Source: Guillardia theta CCMP2712 (taxonomy: Eukaryota > Cryptophyceae > Pyrenomonadales > Geminigeraceae). From it: 53,002 nt of DNA. Both the position numbers and the translations under genes were made by a program. Each line of letters begins with the position of its first letter. Within the stretch, counting starts at the first letter, position 1. The stretch lies in NCBI RefSeq assembly GCF_000315625.1, contig NW_005434617.1, forward strand, positions 41,995 to 94,996, read 5' to 3'. The notes under the pieces are model-generated. The model saw only the letters and a list, made by a program, of their open reading frames with translations. It searched no databases and had not been told where the DNA came from. Shown here piece after piece: positions 7,667 to 20,772 of the stretch.

Positions 7667-10368
7667 ATGTCGGCTGCGAAGGCGCGGGTGAAGGTGGTGG
7701 TGCGATGCCGGCCGCGAGCAGGAGGAGGAGAGGAGGGAGACGAGGGAGTCGTGAAGGTGATGGAAGAGCAGCAGGGACTGATCTCCATCCGAGCTGGAGG
7801 AGAGGAAGACGCCACAGAGCGAGAGTTTCTGTTCGATGACGTCCTTGGTGAGAGGGTGGGGCAAGAGGAGGCGTTCGAGCGGAGCAGCAAGGCCATGGTT
7901 GACCATGTCCTGGAAGGCTTCAACGCTTGTCTCTTTGCCTACGGCCAGACTGGTTCGGGCAAGACCTATACCATCTTCGGGGAGGAGGGCAAGCCGGGGG
8001 TGGCAGTGCAGGCAGTGAAGCTGCTGTTCAGCAACATAGAGAAGAAGGCAGGGAAGCAGAAGACGCTGGTCTACGTCTCCTTCCTCGAGCTCTACCTCGA
8101 CAAGATAAGAGATCTCGTCCAGATCAGCTCGGCGGACGGCGAGGTCAAAGTGGAAGGCAACCAAGGCAGCAGGCCCAACTCCCGCCCGGGAACGGCGTCG
8201 AGTCGTCGGAGCGACAAGCAGGGGGAGGGCCCAGTGGACCTGGAGATCCGAGAGAACAAGAACGGTGGAGTCTACGTGCAAGACTTGCGGAGTGTGCTGG
8301 TGCACAACGTGGAGGATGTGCTGGCGTTGGTCAAGAACGGGCTGAACCACCGGCAGACCTACCAGACCTTGATGAACGAGCACTCGTCTCGCTCGCACAC
8401 CATCCTCACGCTCACGGTTGTCTCCGAGAGCGGCCGAGGAGACGGAGAGACGATCAGCGGGAAGCTCAACCTGGTCGACTTGGCAGGCTGCGAGAGGCTG
8501 AAGAGGAGCGGAGCGGGCGACGAGAGCAGCGGCATCGAGGACGCCGGGCTGCGAGCCAAGGAGGCGGTGATCATCAACAAGAGCTTGAGCACGCTGGGAA
8601 CGGTCGTGATGGCGCTGGCAAAGGGGGACGCGACTTACGTGCCGTACCGAGACTCGAAGCTGACGCGCCTGCTGCAAGACAGCCTCGGAGGCAACTCGTT
8701 CACTACTTTGATCGCCACCATCCACCCCCGAGCCGTCGACGCCGAGGAGTCTCTCAACACGTTGCAGTTCGCCAACCGCTGCAAGAACGTGATCACGCAG
8801 CCTCACATCAACTACCTCGACGCCGACCCCGAGGGACAAGCGAGGATCATCGAGAAGCTGATGCGGGAGATCGCCGAGCTCAAAGACGAGCTTGCAGCAC
8901 AGAAGGAGCACTACGAAGAGAAGCTGCAGCAGAGGGCAAGCATGGTGGGAAGCAGCATCGAGACGGCTGCGTCCGAGGTGGAGGACGGGAAGCATGTTGC
9001 AGGAGGAGAGCACGAGAAGGGAGAGGGGTCGAGAGGAACCAGCCGAGGCTCCAAGCGAGCCCATACGGCCGACAAGCACAAGCCGGCGGCTGCTGTGTCG
9101 GACAATTATGTCAGCGCTCTGGCTGAAGCTCAGGTTAGAAGAGGATGGGAGGATGGGAGGGCGCGATAATGAGATTGTGATGGCAGGCGATGAGCAAGGA
9201 GATGAAGGAGAAGTTCGTGCGCAAGAACAACGAGTTTCGCGCTGCGCAGGAGGCGAGCAGGAAGAATGAGGAGCGCCTGAAACGGGAGATTGAAGACTAC
9301 AGGCAGAAGCTCTTCAGCCTGCAGGAGGAGTCGAACTCCAAGGTGCAGAGCCTTGAGATGCAGCTTGAGAGTCAGCAGGCGAAGTTCGAGGGAGAGATCG
9401 AGCAGCTCAGCCAGAACAACTCGAGGCTGATCAACGACATGGACGCGGCCCTGCGGTCGGTACCAGAGAAGCTGAAGCTCGACTCGGAGAAGCTGCGAGG
9501 GATGGACGCGACGATCCAGCAGGCTTCAGCGAAGAAAGACGCAGAGCTGACGGAGGCCCTGAGGAAGGCGGCAGAGAACAGCGAGAAGATGCTTGGGCTG
9601 CAGCGGGAGCAGTACGAGTACTGGCTGAACAAGAAGAACGAGGACCTTAAGAACTTTATCACAGAGTTCGAGGAGTACAAGACAGAGAGGACGGCGCAGG
9701 TGAACTCGCTAGAGAGCCATGCGCTCTACCTCTTCGACTACTGCAACGCCCTCGCCACCGTCATCGCCAACTTCGAGAAGGGCCTCTACCCCGTCTACGA
9801 GAAGTCCGGCATCAAGGCCGTCCAGATCCCCCAGAAAGACAAACCGCAGCTGATGAGCCCTGAGGTGCTGCGCGACCTGTCTAAGTACCGCAAGCGAGCC
9901 GACGACTTCATCAAGGCGCACCCGACAGGCCTCAACATCTCCTTCTCGGAGAAGAACCCTACTGGCAGCGCCGGGCCAGACTTGATCGCCTCCCCGACGG
10001 GAGAGGGGGAGGAGCAGGCGAACCGCCTGCGGCTCGAGGTCTCCTCGCTCAAGGAGAAGCTCGCGGCGACGGAGAGGAAGTCAGCGCAGACGGCCGACGA
10101 GCTGCGCGCGCAGATCGAGCAGCAGGTGCTGAGCGACCTCGCTGACCACCCGACTGTGGAGTACATCAAGCAGATCGAGGACGAGCGGAACTACTACAGG
10201 GAGCAGCTCCAGGAGGAGGTGAGGAGGTGTAAAGACCTGCGGATCGCCCTCGACTCGAAGCAGCGGGTGATCGAGAAGCAAACGGGCACCCTGGAAGCCA
10301 TGAAGGGCTTTACCAGAAGCAACGTCAATGGCAGTAGACTGCCCAGCGTCGTTGGCAGGTCTCGCTAG
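7667..10368 (+). CDS. Kinesin with N-terminal motor
   Basis: Microtubule motor ATPase. Exons 7667-9133 and 9187-10368 flank a 53-nt intron (donor GTTAGA, acceptor GGCAG, phase 0), giving about 884 residues. The motor domain fills roughly residues 8-385: KVVVRCRPR, P-loop GQTGSGKTYT, switch I NEHSSRSHT, switch II LVDLAGCER, INKSLSTLG and YVPYRDSKLTRLLQDSLGG. Between the central strands and switch I there is an insertion rich in Ser/Arg/Gly. A long coiled coil follows (DELAAQKEHYEEKLQQ; the second exon is mostly Glu/Lys/Gln heptads), interrupted by a Pro-containing hinge. I start at the ATG at 7667 because the upstream in-frame TTG is not a normal eukaryotic start. Subfamily was not assigned. 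Confidence 0.95.
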
Positions 10369-10383
10369 TTCTCAAGACGGGAG

Positions 10384-10475
10384 CAGGAGCAGGAGCTGGA
10401 GCTGGAGCTGGAGCTGGAGCTGGAGCTGGAGCTGGAGCTGGAGCTGGAGCAGGAGCAGGAGCAGGAGCAGGAGGA
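10384..10475. repeat. (GGAGCT)n hexanucleotide array
   Basis: About 9-10 GGAGCT units flanked by GGAGCA variants lie directly after the kinesin stop codon, probably in its 3' UTR. Confidence 0.85.
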
Positions 10476-10630
10476 GCAGGGGTGCACTTTCACAAGAGTG
10501 TTTATCACTTTAAGTTAAATCAATGCTTCGAAATGAAGTTTATCAAGGGAGTCGCTGGGAGGGGCAGCAGCGACCTAAGAGACATGTACACGAGTCGGGG
10601 GAGGAGAAGAGGGGGAGGAGGAACCACATC

Positions 10631-11761
10631 CTAGCGCCCCTGCCCCTGCAGCAGGTTGAGCTTGGGGAGGATCAGGCCGTTAGACAGGAGGTGCGGCTCA
10701 TAGGGCTGGATGCCCTGCGGTACCTGGTGCTTGGCGAGCAACCCAGCCAGTGTCTGCAGTGAAAGCGGAGACGGATTGTAGCCCAAGGAGGAAGAACCGC
10801 TGAATCCGCAGGGGATCTTTACCACGCTGATGCTCGGGGGGACGGAGCTGGTGGGGGAACTCAGCGAGCTGCTACCGCTGCTGTAGAGGCTGAGCAGCTC
10901 AAGATTGATCTGGTTCTGAAGAGATAGAGGATCCCTCGCCTGCTGCGTGAGACGCGCGAGCGGGCTAGAGCACTCCGAGCCAGCAAGAGGGCTGGAGGGG
11001 TTCGAGTTGAGAACGAGGGATGCGACGGAAGGCAGCCTGATGTGCTCCGAATCTCCTCCTGACCTGTAGCGGTCCCCGCTCGACGTTGTCCGCCGGAAGC
11101 AGTCCCTGGCACCTTGTTCGCTCCTGCACTCCTCAAGTATCCTGCTGCTCTCTTGCACCTTGTTGCTAGGAGGGGAGACGCATGGCGACGCGCACGAACC
11201 AGGCGAGGAAACGTCATGGTTGACTGGGGAGATAACCTCCTCCTGTCCTGACAGCTTCCATGTGCTCCTGGGCCTCTTCTTCGCTCTGCCAGCGTTGGGA
11301 GCCCATACTTCGCAGAAGGAGGATACAACCTTGAGGAACCTGTCAAGATCACAGTGCTGCATGTTCGACGGGAACTGAGCACAGAGCTCGTCGTGAGCAT
11401 CTTCCAGCGCTGCCCTGTCCCCAGGATCACTAGGGTTCCTCCACCTGCGATAGCTGAACAGGTACATGCCAGCGCCCAGCGGGTCATCGAGCTTGTTGAG
11501 GGCCTTTCCTCTTCTGTCCCTTTCCCTCTCGAACCCAGCAGCCTGCAGCGCCTTGTTGAACTCGGTCTCGCTCAGCCCATCCTTCACTCCTCCTGTGTGC
11601 AAGCGCACGGCAGAAGGGCAGCACTCGCAGAGACAGGAGTAGAGAGAGAAGGGGCCGCTGCGAGCCACCATGTCGTTCAGAACCGGAGTGGAGGTAGTGA
11701 TAGCCATGGCGAACTTGGGAGCGAAGTTCTTGTTCTCTCGCGATGCCGCCGGCCTTACCAT
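10631..11761 (-). CDS. Unknown Ser-rich protein, 376 residues, no intron
   Basis: An uninterrupted frame from the ATG at 11761. I do not recognise the family. Residues about 25-150 look globular: a Cys cluster CLCECC, then GLSETEFNKALQAAGF, then FCEVWAPNAGRAKKRP with a basic NLS-like patch. The C-terminal half is Ser/Pro-rich and probably disordered, ending in a Leu-rich stretch (LQTLAGLLAKH, LLSNGLILPKLNLLQ). It is convergent with the kinesin; the 3' ends are about 260 bp apart. An alternative in-frame start is the Met of AMAITTSTP. Composition and codon use look coding, and no competing frame is as good. Confidence 0.6.
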   Translation of the reverse strand: MVRPAASRENKNFAPKFAMAITTSTPVLNDMVARSGPFSLYSCLCECCPSAVRLHTGGVKDGLSETEFNKALQAAGFERERDRRGKALNKLDDPLGAGMYLFSYRRWRNPSDPGDRAALEDAHDELCAQFPSNMQHCDLDRFLKVVSSFCEVWAPNAGRAKKRPRSTWKLSGQEEVISPVNHDVSSPGSCASPCVSPPSNKVQESSRILEECRSEQGARDCFRRTTSSGDRYRSGGDSEHIRLPSVASLVLNSNPSSPLAGSECSSPLARLTQQARDPLSLQNQINLELLSLYSSGSSSLSSPTSSVPPSISVVKIPCGFSGSSSLGYNPSPLSLQTLAGLLAKHQVPQGIQPYEPHLLSNGLILPKLNLLQGQGR

Positions 11762-11789
11762 GTTGCCTTGCTCTTCGCTCGCGCCTCAC

Positions 11790-12600
11790 AACAAGGAAAA
11801 TCGGGTAGGTGGGGTTGTCTTTGGTTGAATGGGGGTCATGAGCTAGCAAGACGGGTGGTCTTCAAAATTATTCCTAATATACCCGGTACTTGCAGTGAAA
11901 TTGATGGGAAAAGCCAGGGTACTCGATGTGATAGCAGCGGGTCCACAACTTTCCAGCGTTCACTCCGAGATACGAGGGACAGGGGGTGGGGTACTGTGAG
12001 ATGAGGGTAGGTGAATTGACTTTTCATAACCCCTCCTCGAGTGATAAATCAAATCGGTTTTAGGGGGTGGGGTACATGGCAGTGGCAGTTTGCAACTGAT
12101 TGCATTAGGAAGGGGTGGGTAGCGAGAACACAATGAGCCCATTGGCCCCAGAGGACCCCCACCCCCTGAAATGACAGTAGAACTACCCCCTCCCATTACG
12201 TCCACCCCCTTGTATGCTTTCAACCTTTTTAAAGGCAACACCTCATACCCCCCCACTCCCTCCACCCTACCCACACCTCGGTATGTACTTAAAATCAAGG
12301 GGTACCAAGTATCTTTGTGAGGGGTGGTAGTCCGTGATCTATTGTAAAAATGTTAATCACAGGGGGTGGGTACTTGGACTTCCAAGGTGAGCCGCCCGAT
12401 TAACTTTCATGAGTGACCCTAGTACCCCAACAAAACCTCATATCAGTGTAGGTGGGGTGGTAAGTAGGCCAGGTACCCCGACTCAGTAGGCTTTTTGGTC
12501 CCCCTGGAAGTAGGGTCGTCATAAGGAACAGTACATTTTTTGAAGGGCACTGTGACTCGGCTAGTAGGGTGGGGTGGTCATTATGACAATTGTCCTCGTA
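11790..12600. repeat. GGGGTA/GGGGTGG tract
   Basis: About 800 bp of sequence with dispersed GGGGTGGGGTAC, CCCCCACCCC and ACCCCACC words. The G-rich strand switches within the tract. No gene is seen. Confidence 0.65.
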
Positions 12601-12619
12601 CTGAATTTTAACTTAACAT

Positions 12620-13035
12620 AAAGTAAAAGGCCAGTCAGTCTGACTCCGACAGGCGGCGGGCCGCTCCCCCGGCGGCCGGGTCCGATCCGAGTCGTCGGAT
12701 CGGACTCGCCCGGCGCCGATGATCCGATCGGCCCGGATCGGAGTGACTCTCACTGCTCACGGGGCCCGGCGGCCAGTGACTCGATGATGAGGGTCACCCC
12801 GGGCCCGGTGACGGTGACCGGGGGCCAGCCCCGGGCCCGGGCCGACCGTCGGACGGTTCAAGTCATGCGGCCCGCCGCGGCGCCGCCCGGCCCCACGCCG
12901 CTCTCCGTGGCAATGTCTTTTCTCTTCCTGTTATACCGTACTTTGAAACTAAAAGTTTGAGTTTGGAAGTTCGTCCGAAAGTCTGAACATCGTTGAACTG
13001 AAGTTTGAAGTTTCGAATATGAAAAGTTTAGGCGC
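12620..13035. repeat. GC-rich island followed by AAGTTTG-rich block
   Basis: At 12640-12905 the sequence is dense in CGGCCGGG, CCGATC and GGATCGG words. A TACCGTACTTTG junction then leads into 12945-13030, which repeats AAGTTTG, TTTGGAAGTT and TTTGAAGTTT. The same GC plus AAGTTTG combination recurs at 44.1-44.4 kb, which suggests a shared composite element. Confidence 0.55.
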
Positions 13036-13574
13036 GGGAGGCTGTGGGATGGCGGACGGGAGGAAGGGGAGGAAGCAAGCAGAGACAAGGAGCGAAGAGA
13101 GAAGGGTCGATGCTAGAGATTGAGAAGAGAAGGAAGCAATGGTTCGAAAGCAGGGAGAGGAGGGCAAGGGAGACGGGCAAGGAGGAGGGCAAGGAGCGAT
13201 AGAGAGAGTAGGGCGATGCCCCCAAAAAATGAGATAGTTAAGGGCACAGGGGGGGAGGGAGAAGTGATGAGAGAGAATGAGGAGAGGATCGGAGTGTATA
13301 CAACAAAAGGATCAGGAAAATGAGGTGATAACATCTGACAAGCATCGTAATTTGTGATGCTGTGCTGGAAGGGAGAGGCGAGGAGAGATGAATTTCTGCT
13401 TGAAGCTGTAACCATGAGAGGTTACGTCATCTGGCAGGGCCAAAAGGGCTTCTATGACGCAGACAGTAATTCAAACAGAACAATAGGACACAGGGAGCGC
13501 TGATCAAGAGAAAAGGCCGCAGATTGCAGCGATGAATGAGGATCTTTCCGTCTCTACGTGAGAATTTTGGCAGG
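13036..13574. other. Intergenic, no gene seen
   Basis: Purine-rich, low-complexity DNA (GGAGGGAAG-type words) followed by unique sequence. I see no supported exon; it should contain the promoter of the PP2A B'' gene starting at 13575. Confidence 0.5.
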
Positions 13575-16500
13575 ATGGCGGCGCAGGAGGAGCGGCTAGT
13601 ACCCTCATCGCAGGCGAAGCTCGACGAACTATTCCTGTAGCCCTCCCTCCTCCTCGATGCTTGTCATCCCTGCCCTCTGACATCCCTGCCTCTCCCTCTC
13701 CCTCCCTCCCCTTCCGCGCGCCACACGGTTACCTGCCATTGACTTGACCGCTCAGTCATTGGCTGTCTCTCCCCGACGCCCAACAGTTTGTGCTGAGCTT
13801 GCTGTCAAATGTTCGCAAAGGGAAGCCCATCGGCTCTGTGGGTTCAGGTGATACTCCTGTCCCCCCGTCTCTGCTCCTCACTTGCCAGCTCTGCTTCCAG
13901 GCTTCACCAGCCCGAATGCGGAGGACAAGGTAGGAGGGATAGTTCCAGGGGAAACTCTCTCACCTTCACGCACAGACCTCGGGCAAGAATCTTGCCTCTC
14001 CTCCTCCGAGATCGCCGACGGGTGAGTAGACTCGTTCAGGTTGTCCCACCTGACGACTCCAAATAGGAAGATCGCCGAAACATTCGCCGGAGAACAATCG
14101 AGTATGTCTCGTTGCTGTGGAGTCACAGGCATAACGCTTGTCTGCTGGAACAGGAAGGGATGTGGATGGACACAAAAGATGGTCGCGCTCTCGTTGCTCT
14201 GACTGCTGGTCGTGCCTCTCACTCCCCTTGCTGCAGGCAACCTAAGCAAGGAGTTGGGAAAGGACGGAGACTTACATCATGCCCCTCACCAAGAAGACGC
14301 TGTCATGCAGGACAAGCAGCACCCAGCGGCAAGGTCGACTTGCTTCCACCTCTCGTCGTCGTCTGATCTTGAAGTCAGCAGGAAACCGGACGCATCGCTC
14401 AGCTTACCTCGCTTCTACAATCCGAAACAGCCTTCCGACGATGTTCTCGGAGCTGCAAAGCTTGTACGTCAGGCTTGCCTGCAAGGGGAGGAGACTGAGT
14501 TGATTGACCAGGAATTGGAGGAGATGACACAGCTGTTCAACTCAAACCCTGAGGGCCTCAACAGCGAGAACTTCATTTCGTTTGCTACCAAGGTATCAGG
14601 ACAGCGAGCGGAGGCGAGAATTGATGAAGTCGCAATAGGTTTGCGGCTACCCTTCCTTCCTGGCCCCAACGCTCTTCGAGAAGCTTGCGGGCGATGAGAC
14701 GAAAGTGTCGCAGGCACGCTGAGAGCTACTCGTTCATCCCTCCCGCTGAAACTTCTCGCAGGCGAAATGCAGGTTTTGGTGGGAAAACAGGTAAAGGCCA
14801 CGATGCGTGTCACGTTGTGTGCTGAGCTGACGATGATTGGGTGAAATCAGCATGAAGCACAAGAAGCCGGAGGTGAGAGGAGCAGCTGGAACCTGTTGAG
14901 TCATTGAGCTGGGAGTGCAGGCGCGTCTCTTTGACCTCTTGAAGGGTCAGGGATCGAACTACGTGACCCGCGAGGACTGGATGAAGCACCTTCGTTTCTT
15001 GCTCGACACTCACCCTGGTGCCTCGTGCCGCTGCCTTCTCCTCCTCCGTATGTCTTATCGTCTTGCCAGGACTTGACTTCCTTAAGGGAACCCCAGAGTT
15101 CCAAGATAGGTCTGATATCCGCCTTATGAATTGCTTTTAGGGGAAGGGAAGGGGGGGTGAGGAAGGGAACAAAGGGAAGAAGGGAGGGAGGGAGGATGGG
15201 GAAATGAAAAAGAGAAAGGGAAGAAAGGAGGGAGAGAAGGGATAGCATTTGTCTGGTGCTTGACGCTTGCGCTATCAGATACTTGGAGTGTGTCGTGGAG
15301 AGGATCTTCTACGTCAACAATCGAGCTGAGAATGACAAGATGACACAAGTGACCTCCCTCGATCAGAGTTGCGACCGTTGACGCTTTCCAGCTGGACTTT
15401 GTCAAGTCCAACCTCGTCAAAGTTCTCAAGTACGTGGACGAGGAGCCGGACATCAACAAGGTGCTGGACTACTTCTCGTATGAGGTAAGAGCCTCCTCTG
15501 ACCACGAGCTCGGCCTGACCCTCTACCTCAGCATTTCTACGTCCTCTACTGCAAGTTCTGGGAACTTGACAACGATCACGATTTCCTTTTGGATAGGTGC
15601 AAAGACTCTGGGAGAGGGTGGTGAAGGAAGAGGAGGAGGAGGAGGAGGAGGAGGAGGAGGAGGAGGATGCACCGAGCGGGGAAGGGAGTGACTAGAAGGC
15701 TGGCAGAGATGACCTGGTCAAGCTCTCCAACTACGCCTTGACATATCGCATCGTCGATCGGATCTTCTCGGGAGCTTGCAAGCCGTTGTCATCGGGGACT
15801 GTGAGTGAGTCCTGACCTGCCGTCCCCGCTAAGAGATGCGCAGCCGGACAAGCTGGGGTATCAGGATTTCATATGGCTGCTCCTATCGGAAGAGGACAAG
15901 CACTCTGGTGAGGCAGCCAGGGGATCGGGAAGGATGTTGACAGAGGCGCGCAGAGACTGCAATCCGGTACTGGTTCAGGGGGATCGACCTCGACGGAGAT
16001 GGGTAGGAGGAGGGAAGGGGAGGGAGGGAGGAGGAAGTGACGGCGAGCAGATACATCACCCCACATGAGATGGAATATTTCTACAAGGAGCAGGTAGCTA
16101 AATCATCCCCTTCCATCCCTCCCTACTCCCACCTCTCCCCCTCGCTCTTCCTCCCTCCCATCCTTCCCTCGCTCACTTCCCTGCTACTGTCTCGCTACCT
16201 CTCCTTGGTCCTGCTTCTCTCGCAGCCTCTGGAGGTCTACGATGGATTGAGCTGCTTTCCAGCTGCATCGCATGGACTGCTTGGCGCAAGAAGTCGTGCA
16301 GTTTGAAGACATCCTGTGCCAGATGACCGACATGGTCAAGGTCAGCTGAGACTTAGCTGGGGAGGGAGGGAGCTGACCCGGTGACAGCCGGCGAGGGAGG
16401 GATACATCTCGATGCTGGACCTCAAGCGCTGCAAGCAGCCGGGAGTCTTCTTCAACGTGCTGTTCAACCTCACCAAGTTCATCCAGTACGATCAGGTACG

Positions 16501-17194
16501 TTGCTCTCGTGCTCTCCTCCTCTACTTGCCCTTTAAACACCCTCCCGGTCCCCCCTGACCCTTTGCCCCGCGCGATCTCGCTGCTCCTCGCATTCGTTCC
16601 TATCTTTGTGGCGTTCCTCCTCCCTCCTCCCCCTCCTCTTCCATCAGCTCCTCATCCTCCTGTGAACTCCTCACCCTCTTCATCCTCATCCTTCAACCTC
16701 CTCCTCCTCCTCCTCATTCCCCTCACTGTCTCCTCCTCATTCCCTCCTCCTTTTCTGACCGCAAGACTTGCAGAAGGATCCTGGTCAAATCTTCAACGAG
16801 CGAGCGACGCCCGAGCTCACTGACTGGGATCGCTACGCCAAGATTGAGTATGCGAGGTAAGACAGCGAAAGGAGACGAGAGGGAGGGAATGGCGGGGAGG
16901 GAAACGGAAGGGAAGGAGAAAGGGAGAAAGATGGAGAATTGAAGGACAGGGGACGGGGGAGTCGAATACAAGGAAGAAGGGGAGGGAAGAAGCGGGAAAT
17001 GCTGGAGAAGAAGGGGAAGGAGAAGGGAGTTGTGGGAGGGAGGAAGCGAGAGGAGAAATGATGTAACTTCAGGCTGGCAATGGAGGAGGATCAAGGGGAG
17101 TATGCGGATGAGGTACCTTATTGCTCCCTCTTCAAGCCCCTCCTCACTATCACTCCAGATCGACTTCGGCGGAGAGGGAGGAGATGACGTTTGA
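13575..17194 (+). CDS. PP2A regulatory subunit B'' (PPP2R3 / PR72 family)
   Basis: Targets and regulates the PP2A phosphatase through two EF-hand regions. About 24 short exons can be chained by phase. The first are 13575-13636, 13756-13847, 13901-13929, 13976-14021, 14067-14101, 14154-14181, 14237-14592 and 14639-14704; the last is 17159-17194. Translated motifs follow family order: [153 protein letters not shown] (EF-hand), [34 protein letters not shown] and [14 protein letters not shown]. The acidic tail ends in GGEGGDDV. Length is in the family range. Introns are often 50-150 nt with purine or pyrimidine low complexity. Confidence 0.93.
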
Positions 17195-17420
17195 GCATCG
17201 TAGACAACGGAGGAGGAGGAGGAGGAGGAGGAGGTATCTGTCGGATGAAAATTTCATTTCTTTCCTTGATGGGCGGAGTATTTTATCTCCTGTTGTCAAA
17301 GAGGAGGCGGGAGCGAAAGGAGCAGGAAGGGGGGGGGGGAGGAAGCAGGAGAGGAGGGGATGTAGGTTGGGGGGATGATCAGGAGGAGATAGTTGGGGCA
17401 ACGATGACGATCCAGAGGCT

Positions 17421-19577
<2,157 letters not shown>

Positions 19578-20009
19578 CCCTCCCCCTCCCCCTCCCCCTC
19601 CCCCTCTCCTCTTCCCTTCTGCTCGCCTCGCCGTCTCCATCTCCATCTCCCTTCCGCTTTTGCCCCGCCCTCTTCCTCTTCCTCTTCCTCTTCCTCTTCC
19701 TCTTCCTCTTCCTCTCCCTTCGGGGGCCTTCAGGTCATCAAGAGCTGGGAGGAACTTGTCATCTTCGGGGCTCGCTGCCTCTCGTGACGTCACGTCCTCC
19801 TCCTCATCATCATCATCCTCTTCCCTCCCCTCCTCCCCCTCTTCCCTCCTTGCAGACTTCCAGCATACAATGGTCAAGCTGCGAGCTAAAAAGAAATGAC
19901 TAGCCCTGACACCTCAAACCGTTTGACTTTGTAGGCTTTATCCTCCCCCTCCTTTGTTTGCTCCGGTTTGTCCTTCTTTTTCAGTCAATAAAGAAAGACT
20001 CCCGCGTCA

Positions 20010-20765
20010 AAACTTTGTGCCGTCGGGCGCGGCCCGGCCGCGCACTCAGCGGCAGCCGCCCGGGGGGCACAGTGGCAGCGACAGAGTCTGATGGTCACTC
20101 AAAGCCTCCGAGTCTCACTGTCCACTGCTCGGCCGTCCCAGTACCGCAACGTAGCCCTGCCCGGCCTCAGTCACTGGCCCCGACTCGCCGAGCCTTGGGA
20201 CTCGGATCATCCGATCGGATGATCGCCGGCGGCCGGGGTTGGGTCGCCGCCGGGACTTCAAAGAACCACCAGTCGGGCGCCGTCCGATAATGGCGGCATG
20301 AAGGCCGCGGGCCGGGGCCGGGGGCTCGATGGATCTTCGAGTCGGCTGACACCGCGGCGAGCCTCCGAGGCTCCCCCGGGCCCTTGATGCCTTGAAGTTC
20401 TTCACCGATCAGCCTAGTCAGTCACGGTTAGCCCAGGCTGCCTCGCCGGAGTCACTCGGAGGCGGCAGAAAGCCCGGCCCGGTAACTGAACGAGTCTAAT
20501 GACACGGTCACTGCACTGGCGGCGGCGTTTAAGTGGCTCTGAGGGCGGTAGATGAGTGGAAAATGACACACGGGGCAGGCTCGGATAAGGATGGGCCATC
20601 GTTTAGGCAAAACAATAAACTGAAATCGTCTCTTGTACCAGACTTTCCACGAAAAAATCCCAAAACCAATCGCGTTGAAGCCGTTGAGGGGCACTGTCCG
20701 ATCCGAGCGGCGGAGACCGGGGCCGCCGGACTCTGGGCCGACTAGCCGCAGCACTGCAATAGGAT
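20010..20765. repeat. GC-rich island between convergent or adjacent genes
   Basis: About 750 bp with GCGGCCCGGCCG, GATCGCCGGCGGCCGG and GGATCATCCGATCGGATGATC (a near-palindrome at about 20203-20225). No supported gene. It separates the coiled-coil gene from the 3' end of the ALKBH-like gene. Confidence 0.6.
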
Positions 20766-20772
20766 GACCGGG

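Noticed and set aside
7550-9079. 509-codon frame antisense to the kinesin
   Set aside because: It is a shadow of strongly conserved kinesin coding sequence on the other strand, with no domain of its own.
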